Positions 22,501 to 29,318 of a stretch of DNA of 29,318 nt are shown here, one piece after another. How positions within the stretch are numbered: the stretch's first letter is position 1; every line of letters begins with the position of its first letter. A program made the translations under genes and the position numbers. Below the pieces are notes generated by a model that saw only the letters and a list, made by a program, of their open reading frames with translations, searched no databases and was not told the DNA's origin. The stretch covers positions 1-29,318 of the forward strand of contig CAAEDK010000319.1 of assembly GCA_900754605.1 (NCBI GenBank). The letters run 5' to 3'. The DNA comes from an uncultured Oscillospiraceae bacterium (GTDB lineage Bacteria > Bacillota_A > Clostridia > Oscillospirales > Oscillospiraceae).

Positions 22501-23095
22501 CCAGCTCATCGATCTTGTCGTTGATCCGGAGCAAGTTCTCATCGGTGCGCTCCAGCTTCCGCTCTGCCTCCTCCTTCCGGTGACGGAAGCGGGAGATGCC
22601 AGCCGCCTCCTCAAACATCTCCCGGCGGTCGGTAGACTTCACCGATAGGATCTCATCAATGCGCCCCTGCCCAATGATGGAGTAGCCCTCCCGGCCCAAG
22701 CCGGTATCCATAAACAACTCGTTCACATCCCGAAGGCGGACGGAGCGGCGGTTGATGTAATACTCACTCTCTCCAGAGCGGTAGTAACGCCGTGTCACCA
22801 TGACCTCGCTCTCATCCATATCAAAGATATGTGCAGTATTGTCCAGTACCAGGGACACCTCAGCATAGCCTGTTTGCTTCCGCCTGGCGGTTCCGCCAAA
22901 GATCACATCCTCCATCTTTCCGCCCCGGAGAGTCCGGGTAGACTGCTCCCCCATGACCCAGCGGATGGCATCAGAAATGTTGGATTTGCCCGACCCATTT
23001 GGCCCAACGATGGCGGTGATATCCTCGCCAAAGGTCAGGACCGTCTTGTCCGGAAAGGATTTGAACCCCTGGATCTCAAGCGCCTTTAAGTACAA
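19523..23095 (-). CDS. smc: Chromosome segregation ATPase SMC
   Basis: 1190 residues from a TTG start (23093-23095) behind GAGGTG at 6 nt. This start gives the family N-terminus (L/M)YLKALEIQGFKSF and the usual length near 1186; the frame continues upstream, but the ATGs there have no ribosome binding site. SMC with ScpA/ScpB compacts and segregates the chromosome. Walker A GPNGSGKSN is at 31-39. Long coiled coils follow, then a hinge near 510-665 (GPVAGLLHVPDRYTVAIE...; GGSMTGGSASRSAG), the second coiled coil, the ABC signature LLSGGEKAFVAIAL near 1092 and Walker B FVVMDEIEAALDD near 1117. It is first in the leftward operon, with its own promoter at 23168-23196. Confidence 0.97.
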   Translation of the reverse strand: MYLKALEIQGFKSFPDKTVLTFGEDITAIVGPNGSGKSNISDAIRWVMGEQSTRTLRGGKMEDVIFGGTARRKQTGYAEVSLVLDNTAHIFDMDESEVMVTRRYYRSGESEYYINRRSVRLRDVNELFMDTGLGREGYSIIGQGRIDEILSVKSTDRREMFEEAAGISRFRHRKEEAERKLERTDENLLRINDKIDELELQVEPLREQSERAKRFLILRDELKGLEISVWLDTLERLRAGSIKLETDYHEAVRQKKAAERAMEERFSAAENLSAQMREKEVEADRLRFAIQGREATVRELESSIAVLKSSIQHNLENTARIREELEQREGRQDSLSGQIAERKARLTEIDGQLEQARREAEEKNAAAQEALRSAGTLAQELEELRGKESVKTADAHQAKVLLSALAAAAQEVLDRDEAVRQELGRLDRRQEEAEADSAAAEKKLREALEERDTVKNVISGYTLRLDGRKKKAEQARERHVRLKMDENALTSRIRMLTEMEKLHEGYSKSVKLVMGEVQRGTLHHIHGPVAGLLHVPDRYTVAIETALGGAMQNLVVDCEEDGKAVIQYLKRRDGGRATILPLSSIRPGELREAGSLSQEPGFVGVADQLVQFDPRYRAVFSNLLGRVAVMEDLDAAIAAARRFGYRFRIVTLDGQVLNPGGSMTGGSASRSAGILSRANELERLNAQSAGLQEQLEQAARALEEAEREAKGAAYELETAQAQLREWEDAVLKAEAQVEHCRSVAASLEEQRENQRSELGQLQHRNSEIERDTQHARERIRELEGEAAALKSEADGKARGQSDLQTRSLTLTQELSQLTAGLAALEAEREATARGLEELEGLRRDLDGDQDQSRALIGDYQEKNEGFAREIGVKEGQLQKLARENQEQQRKITGLNEEKLALEGERVKATREGQEKNRELLTIGGEVSRLEQKKMAAALDEKQLLDKLWETYELSHEAAKLQRVEIGSVPKANRRIAELKKGMSALGSVNVAAIEEFQRVNERYTYLTDQRDDVEKAKRELEEVIGQITGEMKAIFSREFQSINESFGQTFQELFGGGRAALELEDPDDILNCGIEIKVQPPGKALKTITLLSGGEKAFVAIALYFSILKVRPTPFVVMDEIEAALDDNNVVRFARYMRGMSEKTQFIVITHRRGTMEEADVLYGVTMQEQGVSRMLTINLNDVEKELKIR

Positions 23096-23167
23096 CTCAC
23101 ACACCTCATTCTGGCCGAAGTTGTCTCCGGCCTCCATTTGGACTGATGGGCATAAAAATAGATTATA

Positions 23168-23196
23168 ATTATAGCAAAAAAACATTCGGATTGCAA
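23168..23196 (-). promoter_or_regulatory. Promoter of the smc operon
   Basis: Minus-strand TTGCAA (23191-23196) and TATAAT (23168-23173) with a 17-bp spacer; a second TATAAT overlaps downstream (23162-23167). It is about 75 bp upstream of the smc TTG start. Confidence 0.85.
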
Positions 23197-23678
23197 CTTC
23201 TTCCAGGATGCCGTCCTTCTCTTCTTTATTAGAAAATTATCACTGAAATACGCAGAACATCCGGCATTCTTGGTACCAGCCAGAAATATGGCAGCACTGA
23301 TCCTACCTTTTCTGGAATGGAGTCCGGCATTTCTGCTCTGGCAATGAGGCCATACGTTCAGTACAACAATGCTTTAAGCTTTGCATCCGTTTTTCAACGG
23401 CAAGCATCTTTGATCCAGGTTATTTGAGAATACAGATGACAGGATTGACCTGCTCCGCACGATTTTTATCTACCACGTGCTCACCGCCAGCATGAGGATC
23501 AAAGCGGCATATACGAAGTTTTTATGTTCTGGACACCCCTGCAAATCCATTGCGATACACAAACCACCGCTCTCACAACTTCCCGATAAAACCCTCGGCC
23601 GGCTTGCGCATCTTCCGTTTGCAGCCGGATCAGTTTTGAAAACCTTCAAAAAAATTTTTGTTATTTTTCAAAAAATCC
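23197..23678. other. Intergenic region between smc and rpmB promoters, no gene supported
   Basis: About 480 bp, lower in GC than the neighbours. Short frames exist on both strands (for example an 88-codon one at 23477-23743), but none has a ribosome binding site, family resemblance or genome-typical codon use. I see no tRNA, CRISPR or recognisable insertion sequence. It could be a decayed gene or accessory insertion. Confidence 0.5.
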
Positions 23679-23707
23679 TTGCTTTTTTTCGAAATACCTG
23701 CTATCAT
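23679..23707 (+). promoter_or_regulatory. Promoter of rpmB
   Basis: TTGCTT (23679-23684) and TATCAT (23702-23707) with a 17-bp spacer, preceded by A/T tracts that resemble an UP element (23648-23676). Confidence 0.8.
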
Positions 23708-23759
23708 ATCAGACGATGCTTCATTGAAAGCGAACTCTCATAGCGAGGAGGTAAGCAAC

Positions 23760-23948
23760 ATGGCCAAATGCGAATTCTGCGACAAGGGCGTCACCTTCGG
23801 CATCCAGGTCTCCCACTCCCACCGCCGTTCCAACCGTACCTGGAAGCCCAACGTGAAGCGCGTGAAGGCGATCGTGAAGGGTGTTCCCACCCACGTGTAC
23901 GTCTGCACCAGATGCCTCCGTTCCGGTAAGGTCACCCGCGCTGTGTGA
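23760..23948 (+). CDS. rpmB: Ribosomal protein bL28, zinc-type
   Basis: 62 residues, a 50S subunit protein. It starts MAKCEFCDKGVTFGIQVSHSHRRSNRTWKPN and has two cysteine pairs (CEFC at 4-7, CTRC near 50-53), the zinc-binding C+ form of L28. GAGGAGGTAAGCAAC precedes the ATG; an in-frame extension of 34 codons upstream overlaps the promoter and is not translated. It forms a monocistronic unit with its own promoter and terminator. Confidence 0.97.
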   Translation: MAKCEFCDKGVTFGIQVSHSHRRSNRTWKPNVKRVKAIVKGVPTHVYVCTRCLRSGKVTRAV

Positions 23949-23966
23949 TCGGTATATGGCAAGATG

Positions 23967-24004
23967 AAATCCCCTGTGCTTCGGCACAGGGGATTTTCTT
24001 ATTT
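23967..24004 (+). terminator. Terminator after rpmB
   Basis: AAATCCCCTGTGC-TTCG-GCACAGGGGATTTT: a perfect stem closed by a TTCG tetraloop, then a T-rich tail. It also faces the convergent alcohol dehydrogenase gene, where AAAA becomes TTTT on the minus strand only weakly. Confidence 0.92.
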
Positions 24005-24022
24005 TGAGTTCCAGTTGGCCTC

Positions 24023-25072
24023 TTATGGCCGCACCGCTATCTTGAGTACACCGTCCTCCTTGGCCTCAAACAACTGATAGGCCTCCATCACATGTTCCAA
24101 CGGATAGGTGTGCGTGATCAGGGGTTCCGTATTCAACTGTCCAGCTGCGATCAGATCCAAAATCTCGTCACAGCGGCAGGCGTCCACGCCGCCAGTCTTG
24201 AAGGTCAGATTCTTGCCATACATCTCAGGCAGGGGAAGGATCTGGGCCTCCTCGTACATAGCAGCAACTACCACGATCCCGCTTGGCCGAGCCATCTGCC
24301 ATGCCGTTTGGAACGTACCTGAACCACCCGCAGCTTCAATGACCACATCTGCTCCGCGTCCCTCTGTGAATGTTCGGACCTGCTCCAGGGCCTCATCCCC
24401 TGGCTCCAGAGCCAGGTCTGCCCATCCTTGGGAGATGGCCAGCGCGCGCCGGGCTGCATCAGGTTCCACCGCCACAATACGAGCAGGCCGGTACAGGCGG
24501 GCACACATCATGGCACACAGGCCGGTAGGACCGGCACCCAGAACAGCCACAGTGTCTCCCTCCCGGATCTCACCCAGCTGGGCTGCCCAGAAGCCGGTGG
24601 AAAGAATATCTCCGGTAAACAGAGCCTGGCGATCGGTGACGCCATCCGGGATCCGGGTCAAACCGTTGTCTGCGTAAGGCACCCGAACATACTCCGCTTG
24701 CCCTCCGTCAATCCGGCAGCCCAGCGCCCAGCCTCCGGCGGGATCAGTACAATTGTTGACCGCCCCCCGCTGACAAAAGAAGCATGTTCCGCAAAATGTC
24801 TCCACATTGACAGCCACCCTGTCACCAGGCGATACCCGGGTCACCTGTTCGCCCACCCGCTCCACAACACCTACCATCTCATGTCCTACAATGATCCCAG
24901 GTTTCGCCCTGGGCACAAAACCGCCCTTGATATGCAAATCGCTGGAACAGATGGACGCAAGCGTCACTCGCACCACTGCGTCTCTTGGATCCAAAATCTC
25001 CGGAACCGGCCGTTCCTCCAGTGCAAAGCATCCCTTTTCCCGATAGACCACAGCCCGCATTGTTTTTTTCAT
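24023..25072 (-). CDS. Zinc-dependent alcohol dehydrogenase family (MDR) oxidoreductase
   Basis: 349 residues from ATG 25070-25072, preceded by AGAGGAGCAG; the frame is open 52 codons upstream but passes through the promoter. Medium-chain dehydrogenase layout: catalytic zinc ligands in ICSSDLH (C42) and VGHEMVG (H64, E65), four structural-zinc cysteines (C94, C97, C100, C108), and a Rossmann motif VLGAGPTGLCAM near 172-183. DVVIEAAGG and YPLEHVMEAYQLFEAKEDGVLKI near the end are typical. It resembles the threonine/sorbitol/butanediol branch that oxidises secondary alcohols or sugars with NAD(P); the substrate is not readable. It is divergent from a LysR regulator, which probably controls it. 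Confidence 0.9.
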   Translation of the reverse strand: MKKTMRAVVYREKGCFALEERPVPEILDPRDAVVRVTLASICSSDLHIKGGFVPRAKPGIIVGHEMVGVVERVGEQVTRVSPGDRVAVNVETFCGTCFFCQRGAVNNCTDPAGGWALGCRIDGGQAEYVRVPYADNGLTRIPDGVTDRQALFTGDILSTGFWAAQLGEIREGDTVAVLGAGPTGLCAMMCARLYRPARIVAVEPDAARRALAISQGWADLALEPGDEALEQVRTFTEGRGADVVIEAAGGSGTFQTAWQMARPSGIVVVAAMYEEAQILPLPEMYGKNLTFKTGGVDACRCDEILDLIAAGQLNTEPLITHTYPLEHVMEAYQLFEAKEDGVLKIAVRP

Positions 25073-25134
25073 TTTAAACTGCTCCTCTCTTCCGATTGGG
25101 ACCCAGTACGCCGCCGCAATCCCCTGTTCTGTGC

Positions 25135-25163
25135 AGTGTACCACACATGACCGCAGCTGGCAA
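25135..25163 (-). promoter_or_regulatory. Promoter of the alcohol dehydrogenase gene
   Basis: Minus-strand TTGCCA (25158-25163) and TACACT (25135-25140) with a 17-bp spacer. Confidence 0.65.
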
Positions 25164-25200
25164 GCACACCGCTGCCCGACGTTTCTTTTCGGTGTGTTTG

Positions 25201-25229
25201 TTGATAAAGTGGCCGTTTTATGGTACAAT
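25201..25229 (+). promoter_or_regulatory. Promoter of the lysR-type gene
   Basis: TTGATA (25201-25206) and TACAAT (25224-25229) with a 17-bp spacer. It faces away from the dehydrogenase promoter with 37 bp between the two -35 boxes, a space that could hold a shared regulator site. TTGAT/ATCAA half-sites bracket the promoter (25201-25205, 25231-25235). Confidence 0.75.
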
Positions 25230-25277
25230 GATCAAAAAGAAGTGTCAATCCAGATTCCGCCACTTTGGGAGGTTCCC

Positions 25278-26222
25278 ATGTTTGTCAAAAACCCAGAATA
25301 TTTTCTTACGATTGTAAAAGAACGCAGCATCTCCAGGGCCGCTGACCGACTCTATCTCTCTCAGCCCTACCTCAGCCAGTATCTGGCCAAGCTTGAGACC
25401 ACCCTGGGGGTCACCCTGCTGGATCGCTCTCACACCCCCCTCCAGCTCACCGCAGCCGGAGAGTTATTCCATTCCTATTTAGAGCGGCAGGGCTATCTGG
25501 ACCGACAGCTGGAGAGTGATCTGCGAGCTCTCCAGACCCAAAAGCGGCAGCTGCTGCGCATCGGAGTGTCCACCTGGCGTGGCTCCACCCTTCTTCCTGA
25601 TATTCTCCCAACTTTTGTACGCCAGGATCCGGATGTCCAAGTAGTCCTCCACGAGGCCCCAGTTCCCCAGCTTGGCGACCTGGCCGCCAGCAGCATCACC
25701 GACTTCTGCCTTATGCACATCCCTAGCGACCTCACCAACTTGAGTTATGAGTTGGTGATGCACGAGCGGATCCTGCTTATCAGTCATCGAGACCATCCCC
25801 TGGCCCAAGGCCTGGACAGTCCCTGCTCTGCCCCCCTCCCCTTCAGAGATCTGCGCCGCCTGGAGCACGAGCGGATTATTATGCTCCCAGAAGATTGGCG
25901 GCTGTCCAAACTGCTGTACAACACCTTCAGTGTCCAGAATGTGGAACCGCTGAATATCCTTACCACCACCAACAACACCACTGCCATCAACCTGGTGGCA
26001 GAAAACATGGGCTTCACCTTCCTGCCGGAGAGCGGCATCCACCGCACCCCCTATCTGGATCGACTCTCCTTCTTTACTGTGGGAACTCCGCCTCTCACCA
26101 GCCCCCTGGCGGTGGTCTATAAGAAAAACAGCTTTCTCTCCCCCGCCGCACGCACCTTCATGGATCTGATCAAGGAGTATTACCGCCAATTTGACCGGGG
26201 TTCCGCCCTCTCCGACTCTTGA
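25278..26222 (+). CDS. LysR-family transcriptional regulator
   Basis: 314 residues from ATG 25278 behind GGGAGGTTCCC; a 49-codon upstream extension would run through the promoter. The N-terminal winged helix-turn-helix reads FLTIVKERSISRAADRLYLSQPYLSQYLAKLE (about 9-40), then the LysR linker helix and a periplasmic-binding-like effector domain beginning near LLRIGVSTWRG (about 90). The helix-turn-helix uses LSQPYLSQYL where most LysR proteins have LSQPALSRQI. The divergent arrangement with the zinc dehydrogenase is the classic LysR target layout; the inducer is unknown. The stop codon lies inside the -35 box of the fhs promoter. Confidence 0.93.
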   Translation: MFVKNPEYFLTIVKERSISRAADRLYLSQPYLSQYLAKLETTLGVTLLDRSHTPLQLTAAGELFHSYLERQGYLDRQLESDLRALQTQKRQLLRIGVSTWRGSTLLPDILPTFVRQDPDVQVVLHEAPVPQLGDLAASSITDFCLMHIPSDLTNLSYELVMHERILLISHRDHPLAQGLDSPCSAPLPFRDLRRLEHERIIMLPEDWRLSKLLYNTFSVQNVEPLNILTTTNNTTAINLVAENMGFTFLPESGIHRTPYLDRLSFFTVGTPPLTSPLAVVYKKNSFLSPAARTFMDLIKEYYRQFDRGSALSDS

Positions 26223-26247
26223 CGGCAGGAAAAAGCTATGCTACACT
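26219..26247 (+). promoter_or_regulatory. Promoter of the ZTP riboswitch/fhs transcript
   Basis: TTGACG (26219-26224) and TACACT (26242-26247) with a 17-bp spacer. The -35 box contains the TGA stop of the lysR-type gene. Confidence 0.8.
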
Positions 26248-26258
26248 AAGAGCGATCA

Positions 26259-26374
26259 AAAGCTATACGACTGACGGAAGTGGAGCGACCACATGGAGTA
26301 TAGCGGGCGGACCCTCCGCCTTTATGCCGACCGTCTGGGCGCACGGAATCAAACCCGTTGCGCTCTTTTTTTAT
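26259..26374 (+). promoter_or_regulatory. ZTP (pfl) riboswitch controlling fhs
   Basis: It matches the pfl motif that senses ZTP/ZMP, the signal of 10-formyl-tetrahydrofolate shortage. The first stem CTATAC/GTATAG (26263-26268 and 26298-26303) encloses GACTGACGGAAGTGG and GACCACATGGAG. A variable linker hairpin GGCGGA/TCCGCC spans 26306-26320. The conserved 3' domain is GCCGACCGTCTGGGC (26326-26340). It leads directly into an intrinsic terminator (GCGCACGG/CCGTTGCGC, then T7 at 26366-26372), so ligand binding should permit read-through into fhs. Gene context fits perfectly. Confidence 0.92.
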
Positions 26375-26413
26375 CAAAAGGGCGCCCAACACTGAAAAGG
26401 AGACGTGGTAAAG

Positions 26414-28081
26414 ATGAAAACTGATATTGAGATCGCCCAGAGCACCCAAATGCAGCACATTGCAAACATCGCAAAGACCGCTGGTGTGGACGAGGAGTAC
26501 CTGGAGTTTTACGGAAAGTACAAGGCCAAGATCGACTACCGCCTGCTCCAGGAGAGCAAGGCCCCCAATGGTAAGCTGATCCTGGTCACCGCCATCAACC
26601 CCACCCCCGCCGGAGAGGGCAAGACCACTACCACTGTCGGTCTGGCCGACGGGATGCGCCGCTTGGGCAAGAATGCTCTGGTGGCCCTGCGTGAGCCCTC
26701 TCTCGGCCCCGTATTCGGCGTGAAGGGAGGCGCAGCTGGCGGCGGCTATGCCCAAGTCGTTCCTATGGAGGATATCAACCTCCACTTCACTGGCGACTTC
26801 CATGCCATCGGTGCGGCCAATAACCTTCTGGCCGCCATGCTGGACAACCATATCCAGCAGGGTAACGCACTGGGAATCGATGTCAAGCGCATCACCTGGA
26901 AGCGGTGTGTGGACATGAATGACCGCCAGCTCCGCAACGTCATTGATGGCTTGGGCGGTCGGATGCAAGGCGTTCCCCGAGAGGATGGCTTTGACATTAC
27001 TGTAGCCAGCGAGGTCATGGCAGTGCTTTGCTTGGCTTCCTCCATCACAGACCTGAAGGAGCGCCTGAGCCGCATCATCGTCGGCTACACCTATGATGAG
27101 AAACCGGTCACTGCTGGCGATCTCAAGGCCGCTGGGGCCATGGCCGCTCTGTTGAAAGACGCCCTGAAACCCAACCTGGTGCAGACTCTGGAGGGCACTC
27201 CCGCCTTCATCCATGGCGGCCCCTTTGCTAATATCGCCCACGGATGCAACTCTGTGATGGCCACCCGGATGGCTATGAAACTGGGAGATTACGCCATCAC
27301 TGAAGCCGGATTTGGCGCCGATTTGGGTGCTGAGAAATTCCTGGATATCAAGTGCCGCATGGCTGGCCTCACTCCTGATGCTGTGGTTCTGGTGGCCACC
27401 GTTCGTGCTCTGAAACATCATGGCGGCGCAGCCAAGGCGGAGCTGAACCAGGAGGATCTCGCTGCCCTGGAGCGCGGCCTGCCCAATCTTCTGCGCCATG
27501 TAGAGAATATCACCCAGGTGTACGGTCTGCCCTGCGTGGTGGCCATCAACCGTTTCCCAACCGACACTGAGGCTGAGCTGAAACTGGTGGAGGACAAATG
27601 CCGCGCCCTGGGGGTCAATGTAGCCCTGTCCGAGGTGTGGGCCAAGGGCGGCGAGGGCGGCATCGCCCTGGCAGAGGAGGTCATCCGTCTGTGCGAGGCG
27701 GAGAATCACTTCCGCTTTGCCTATGAGCTGGAGCAGCCCATTGAGGACAAGCTGGCTGCCATCGTAAAAAAGGTCTATCACGGCGACGGCGTTGTCCTCA
27801 CGCCCGCCGCCAAAAAGCAGGTCAGGCAGCTCACTGAGCTGGGCTATGGCGATCTGCCCATCTGCATGGCCAAGACCCAGTACTCCTTCTCTGACGATCA
27901 GAGCCTTCTGGGCGCCCCCGACGGCTTTACCGTCACAGTCCGGAATGTAAAGGTGTCCGCCGGCGCCGGCTTCCTGGTGGCCCTCACTGGGGACATCATG
28001 ACCATGCCCGGTCTGCCCAAGGTCCCCGCCGCCGAAAAGATCGACGTGGACGAAAACGGCAAGATCACTGGCCTGTTCTGA
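26414..28081 (+). CDS. fhs: Formate-tetrahydrofolate ligase
   Basis: 555 residues. It makes 10-formyl-THF from formate, THF and ATP, feeding purine synthesis and one-carbon metabolism, and in acetogens the methyl branch of the Wood-Ljungdahl pathway. The start ATG 26414 follows AAAAGGAG at 11 nt; a GTG 9 bases upstream is too close to that site. The P-loop region is [13 protein letters not shown] (62-74), followed by [23 protein letters not shown] and [31 protein letters not shown], and near the C-terminus [22 protein letters not shown]. Length is typical. Regulation is by the ZTP riboswitch upstream. Confidence 0.98.
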   Translation: MKTDIEIAQSTQMQHIANIAKTAGVDEEYLEFYGKYKAKIDYRLLQESKAPNGKLILVTAINPTPAGEGKTTTTVGLADGMRRLGKNALVALREPSLGPVFGVKGGAAGGGYAQVVPMEDINLHFTGDFHAIGAANNLLAAMLDNHIQQGNALGIDVKRITWKRCVDMNDRQLRNVIDGLGGRMQGVPREDGFDITVASEVMAVLCLASSITDLKERLSRIIVGYTYDEKPVTAGDLKAAGAMAALLKDALKPNLVQTLEGTPAFIHGGPFANIAHGCNSVMATRMAMKLGDYAITEAGFGADLGAEKFLDIKCRMAGLTPDAVVLVATVRALKHHGGAAKAELNQEDLAALERGLPNLLRHVENITQVYGLPCVVAINRFPTDTEAELKLVEDKCRALGVNVALSEVWAKGGEGGIALAEEVIRLCEAENHFRFAYELEQPIEDKLAAIVKKVYHGDGVVLTPAAKKQVRQLTELGYGDLPICMAKTQYSFSDDQSLLGAPDGFTVTVRNVKVSAGAGFLVALTGDIMTMPGLPKVPAAEKIDVDENGKITGLF

Positions 28082-28095
28082 CCCATCTTCCCCTC

Positions 28096-28135
28096 ACCCG
28101 CACCGGAGTTCTTCCGGTGCGGGTATTTCTTTTTC
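28096..28135 (+). terminator. Terminator after fhs
   Basis: An 11-bp stem ACCCGCACCGG/CCGGTGCGGGT (28096-28106 with 28114-28124), 7-nt loop, then ATTTCTTTTT. Confidence 0.92.
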
Positions 28136-28201
28136 TCCCTGGGGCCAATCTTGTTGGAAGAACTCATAGTTTAGAGGTGCGACCGTTTTTGATCCTAATA
28201 C

Positions 28202-28244
28202 AAAAATAGAGGCCATCCGAACAGCGGATGGCCTCTATTTTCTC
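28202..28244 (-). terminator. Terminator after pgsA
   Basis: A 16-bp perfect stem (28204-28219 with 28225-28240) with loop CTGTT on the minus strand, followed by TTTGTATTAGG. It begins directly at the pgsA stop and is symmetrical enough to act from both sides. Confidence 0.88.
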
Positions 28245-28767
28245 ATTTCACCTCAGAGAGGATGTCCAGGTTCTTCATAAAATACTCCACGCCGGAGTAG
28301 ATGGTGGTCAGCACGATGACCGCTACGCAGATATGGTTGATCCAAACTGCGATTGGCAGGAACATGAGCACGATGCACACCATGGTGGAGGCCGTCTTGA
28401 CCTTGCCGGACCAGCCGGCGGCGATCACACGCCCCTTGTCTGCCGCCACCATTCTCAGGCCGGACACACTAAACTCCCGGATGATCACCACCAGCAGAGC
28501 CCAGCCGGGCATCTGCCCAATTTCAACAAACCACAGCATAGCAGCTACCACCAGACACTTATCTGCCAGTGGGTCCATAAATTTCCCAAAGTCAGTGACC
28601 TGATTATAGTGGCGGGCAATGTAGCCGTCCAGGGTATCGGTCAGACTGGCAGCGATGAAAATGGCCAGTGCCCAGTAGTTGGCTCCGGGCACCTGTAAGT
28701 ACAGCACCAAAAGGAATACCGGAATCAGAAAGACTCGGAGAATAGTCAGCTTATTGGCAGTATTCAT
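28243..28767 (-). CDS. pgsA: CDP-diacylglycerol-glycerol-3-phosphate 3-phosphatidyltransferase
   Basis: 174 residues. An integral membrane enzyme that makes phosphatidylglycerol phosphate from CDP-diacylglycerol and glycerol-3-phosphate. The full CDP-alcohol phosphatidyltransferase motif is present: D44, D47-G48, A51-R52, G61, D65, D69 (DTLDGYIARHYNQVTDFGKF then MDPLADK). Several hydrophobic helices surround it (LTILRVFLIPVFLLVLYL; ALAIFIAASL; ALLVVIIREF; STMVCIVLMFLPIAVWI). GAGGAG lies 13 nt before the ATG, a loose spacing. It lies 35 bp downstream of rimO, the usual Firmicutes order. The head group is assigned by context and length; cardiolipin synthase-like relatives are possible. Confidence 0.93.
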   Translation of the reverse strand: MNTANKLTILRVFLIPVFLLVLYLQVPGANYWALAIFIAASLTDTLDGYIARHYNQVTDFGKFMDPLADKCLVVAAMLWFVEIGQMPGWALLVVIIREFSVSGLRMVAADKGRVIAAGWSGKVKTASTMVCIVLMFLPIAVWINHICVAVIVLTTIYSGVEYFMKNLDILSEVK

Positions 28768-28802
28768 GGAAAATGGTCAGCTCCTCTTTTTCGACAAAAA
28801 AT

Positions 28803-29318
28803 CTATTCCTCAATCTCACCGGTCAACTCTCCGTCAGAGACGCCAGTGATCCGGACATTGACGAAGCTGCCCGCAGGGACGGCTCCGGCGGCGGTGAACA
28901 AGACACGGCCGTCGATCTCCACCGAGTCGGCGTAGGTTCGCCCGGTAAAACAGCCCGCCTGAGTATCAAATCCCTCGCATAGTACCTCCATCACAGTTCC
29001 CAGCCGCTCCTCATTGTACTCATCCATAATTCTGGATTGGAGATCCACTACCAGTTCCACCCGGCGGGCGGCAGTCTCCGGATCTACCTGGTCCTCCATA
29101 GCGACAGCCAATGTCCCCTCCTCCGGAGAGAATTGGAACACACCCACCCGCTGGAGTTTCTGCTCCCGCAGGAACTGGCACAGTTCCTCAAATTCCGCCT
29201 CTCCTTCTCCTGGCAAACCACAGATCAGCGAGGTACGAACCACCAAATCCGGGATAGCTCGCCGCAGCCGGACAAAGAGATCCTCCAGTTCCGCCCGGGT
29301 GTTCCTCCGGCGCATGGC
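28803..29318 (-). CDS. rimO: Ribosomal protein S12 methylthiotransferase RimO, C-terminal part
   Basis: Only the last roughly 171 codons are in the window; the 5' part, including the radical-SAM cysteines, lies beyond 29318. RimO adds a methylthio group to an Asp of ribosomal protein uS12. The visible part contains MRRRNTRAELEDLFVRLRR and the downstream radical-SAM strand VVRTSLICGLPGEGEAEFEEL, then RVGVFQFSPEEGTLA, and a C-terminal TRAM domain (from about GTVMEVLCEGFD, with FTGRTYADSVEIDGRV) that binds the substrate. The neighbouring pgsA supports RimO over its paralogue MiaB. Confidence 0.9.
   Translation of the reverse strand, partial: AMRRRNTRAELEDLFVRLRRAIPDLVVRTSLICGLPGEGEAEFEELCQFLREQKLQRVGVFQFSPEEGTLAVAMEDQVDPETAARRVELVVDLQSRIMDEYNEERLGTVMEVLCEGFDTQAGCFTGRTYADSVEIDGRVLFTAAGAVPAGSFVNVRITGVSDGELTGEIEE

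Noticed and set aside
23477..23743. An 88-codon plus-strand frame before rpmB
   Set aside because: It overlaps the rpmB promoter, has no ribosome binding site and no recognisable protein features.
26246..27781. A 511-codon open frame on the minus strand opposite fhs
   Set aside because: Antisense shadow of a strongly conserved gene. It overlaps the ZTP riboswitch and has no start site or family features.

Overview
The window looks like a chromosomal segment of a moderately GC-rich Clostridia member, probably Oscillospirales (Flavonifractor/Oscillibacter-like). The reasons are the Firmicutes gene orders (rimO-pgsA, smc-ftsY, yhbY-nadD-yqeK-rsfS), a T-box leader for valS, a ZTP riboswitch for fhs, AGGAGG-type ribosome binding sites and TTGACA-17-TATAAT promoters. 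The genus is inference. It is mostly core housekeeping DNA, with a few accessory insertions and repeat families.

Layout. 1-2141: pyrC and pyrF (cut by the window start) run leftward from one promoter. 2255-4145: three small rightward genes, namely a YtxH-like protein, a secreted protein of unknown function and a permuted papain-fold (YiiX-like) hydrolase. 4167-7044: leftward GNAT acetyltransferase, hflX, a flavin-reductase-like gene and rpmE. 7081-7400: two tRNA-Ser genes (GCT and TGA anticodons) with promoter and terminator. 7458-10933: valS with a T-box leader, separated by about 500 bp that holds only short reading frames.

10966-23196: a long leftward run with no convincing internal terminator, in transcription order smc, a REP-associated tyrosine transposase (RAYT), a zinc-ribbon membrane protein, ftsY, two tiny membrane proteins, rph, rdgB, yhbY, a tandem pair of membrane-anchored paralogues, a nadD-yqeK fusion, an LCP-family gene and rsfS. 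It joins chromosome condensation, protein targeting, RNA processing, nucleotide-pool cleaning, ribosome assembly, NAD synthesis and wall assembly. 23679-24004: rpmB with its own promoter and terminator. 24023-26222: a zinc alcohol dehydrogenase divergent from a LysR regulator. 26219-28135: fhs behind a ZTP riboswitch. 28202-29318: pgsA and the 3' part of rimO.

The most interesting non-coding content is two repeat families. The first is a REP-like palindrome (GTAGGG followed by a GC-rich hairpin), present five times: three between yhbY and the paralogue pair, and two inside the reading frame of the RAYT transposase, the enzyme class known to act on such palindromes. The second is a heptamer array (consensus RARTTAG), present three times, each at the 3' end of a leftward gene (hflX, rdgB, ftsY) and twice supplying or overlapping the stop codon. 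I did not find a clearly new multi-gene system. The RAYT/REP arrangement inside the smc-ftsY operon is the best candidate for follow-up.
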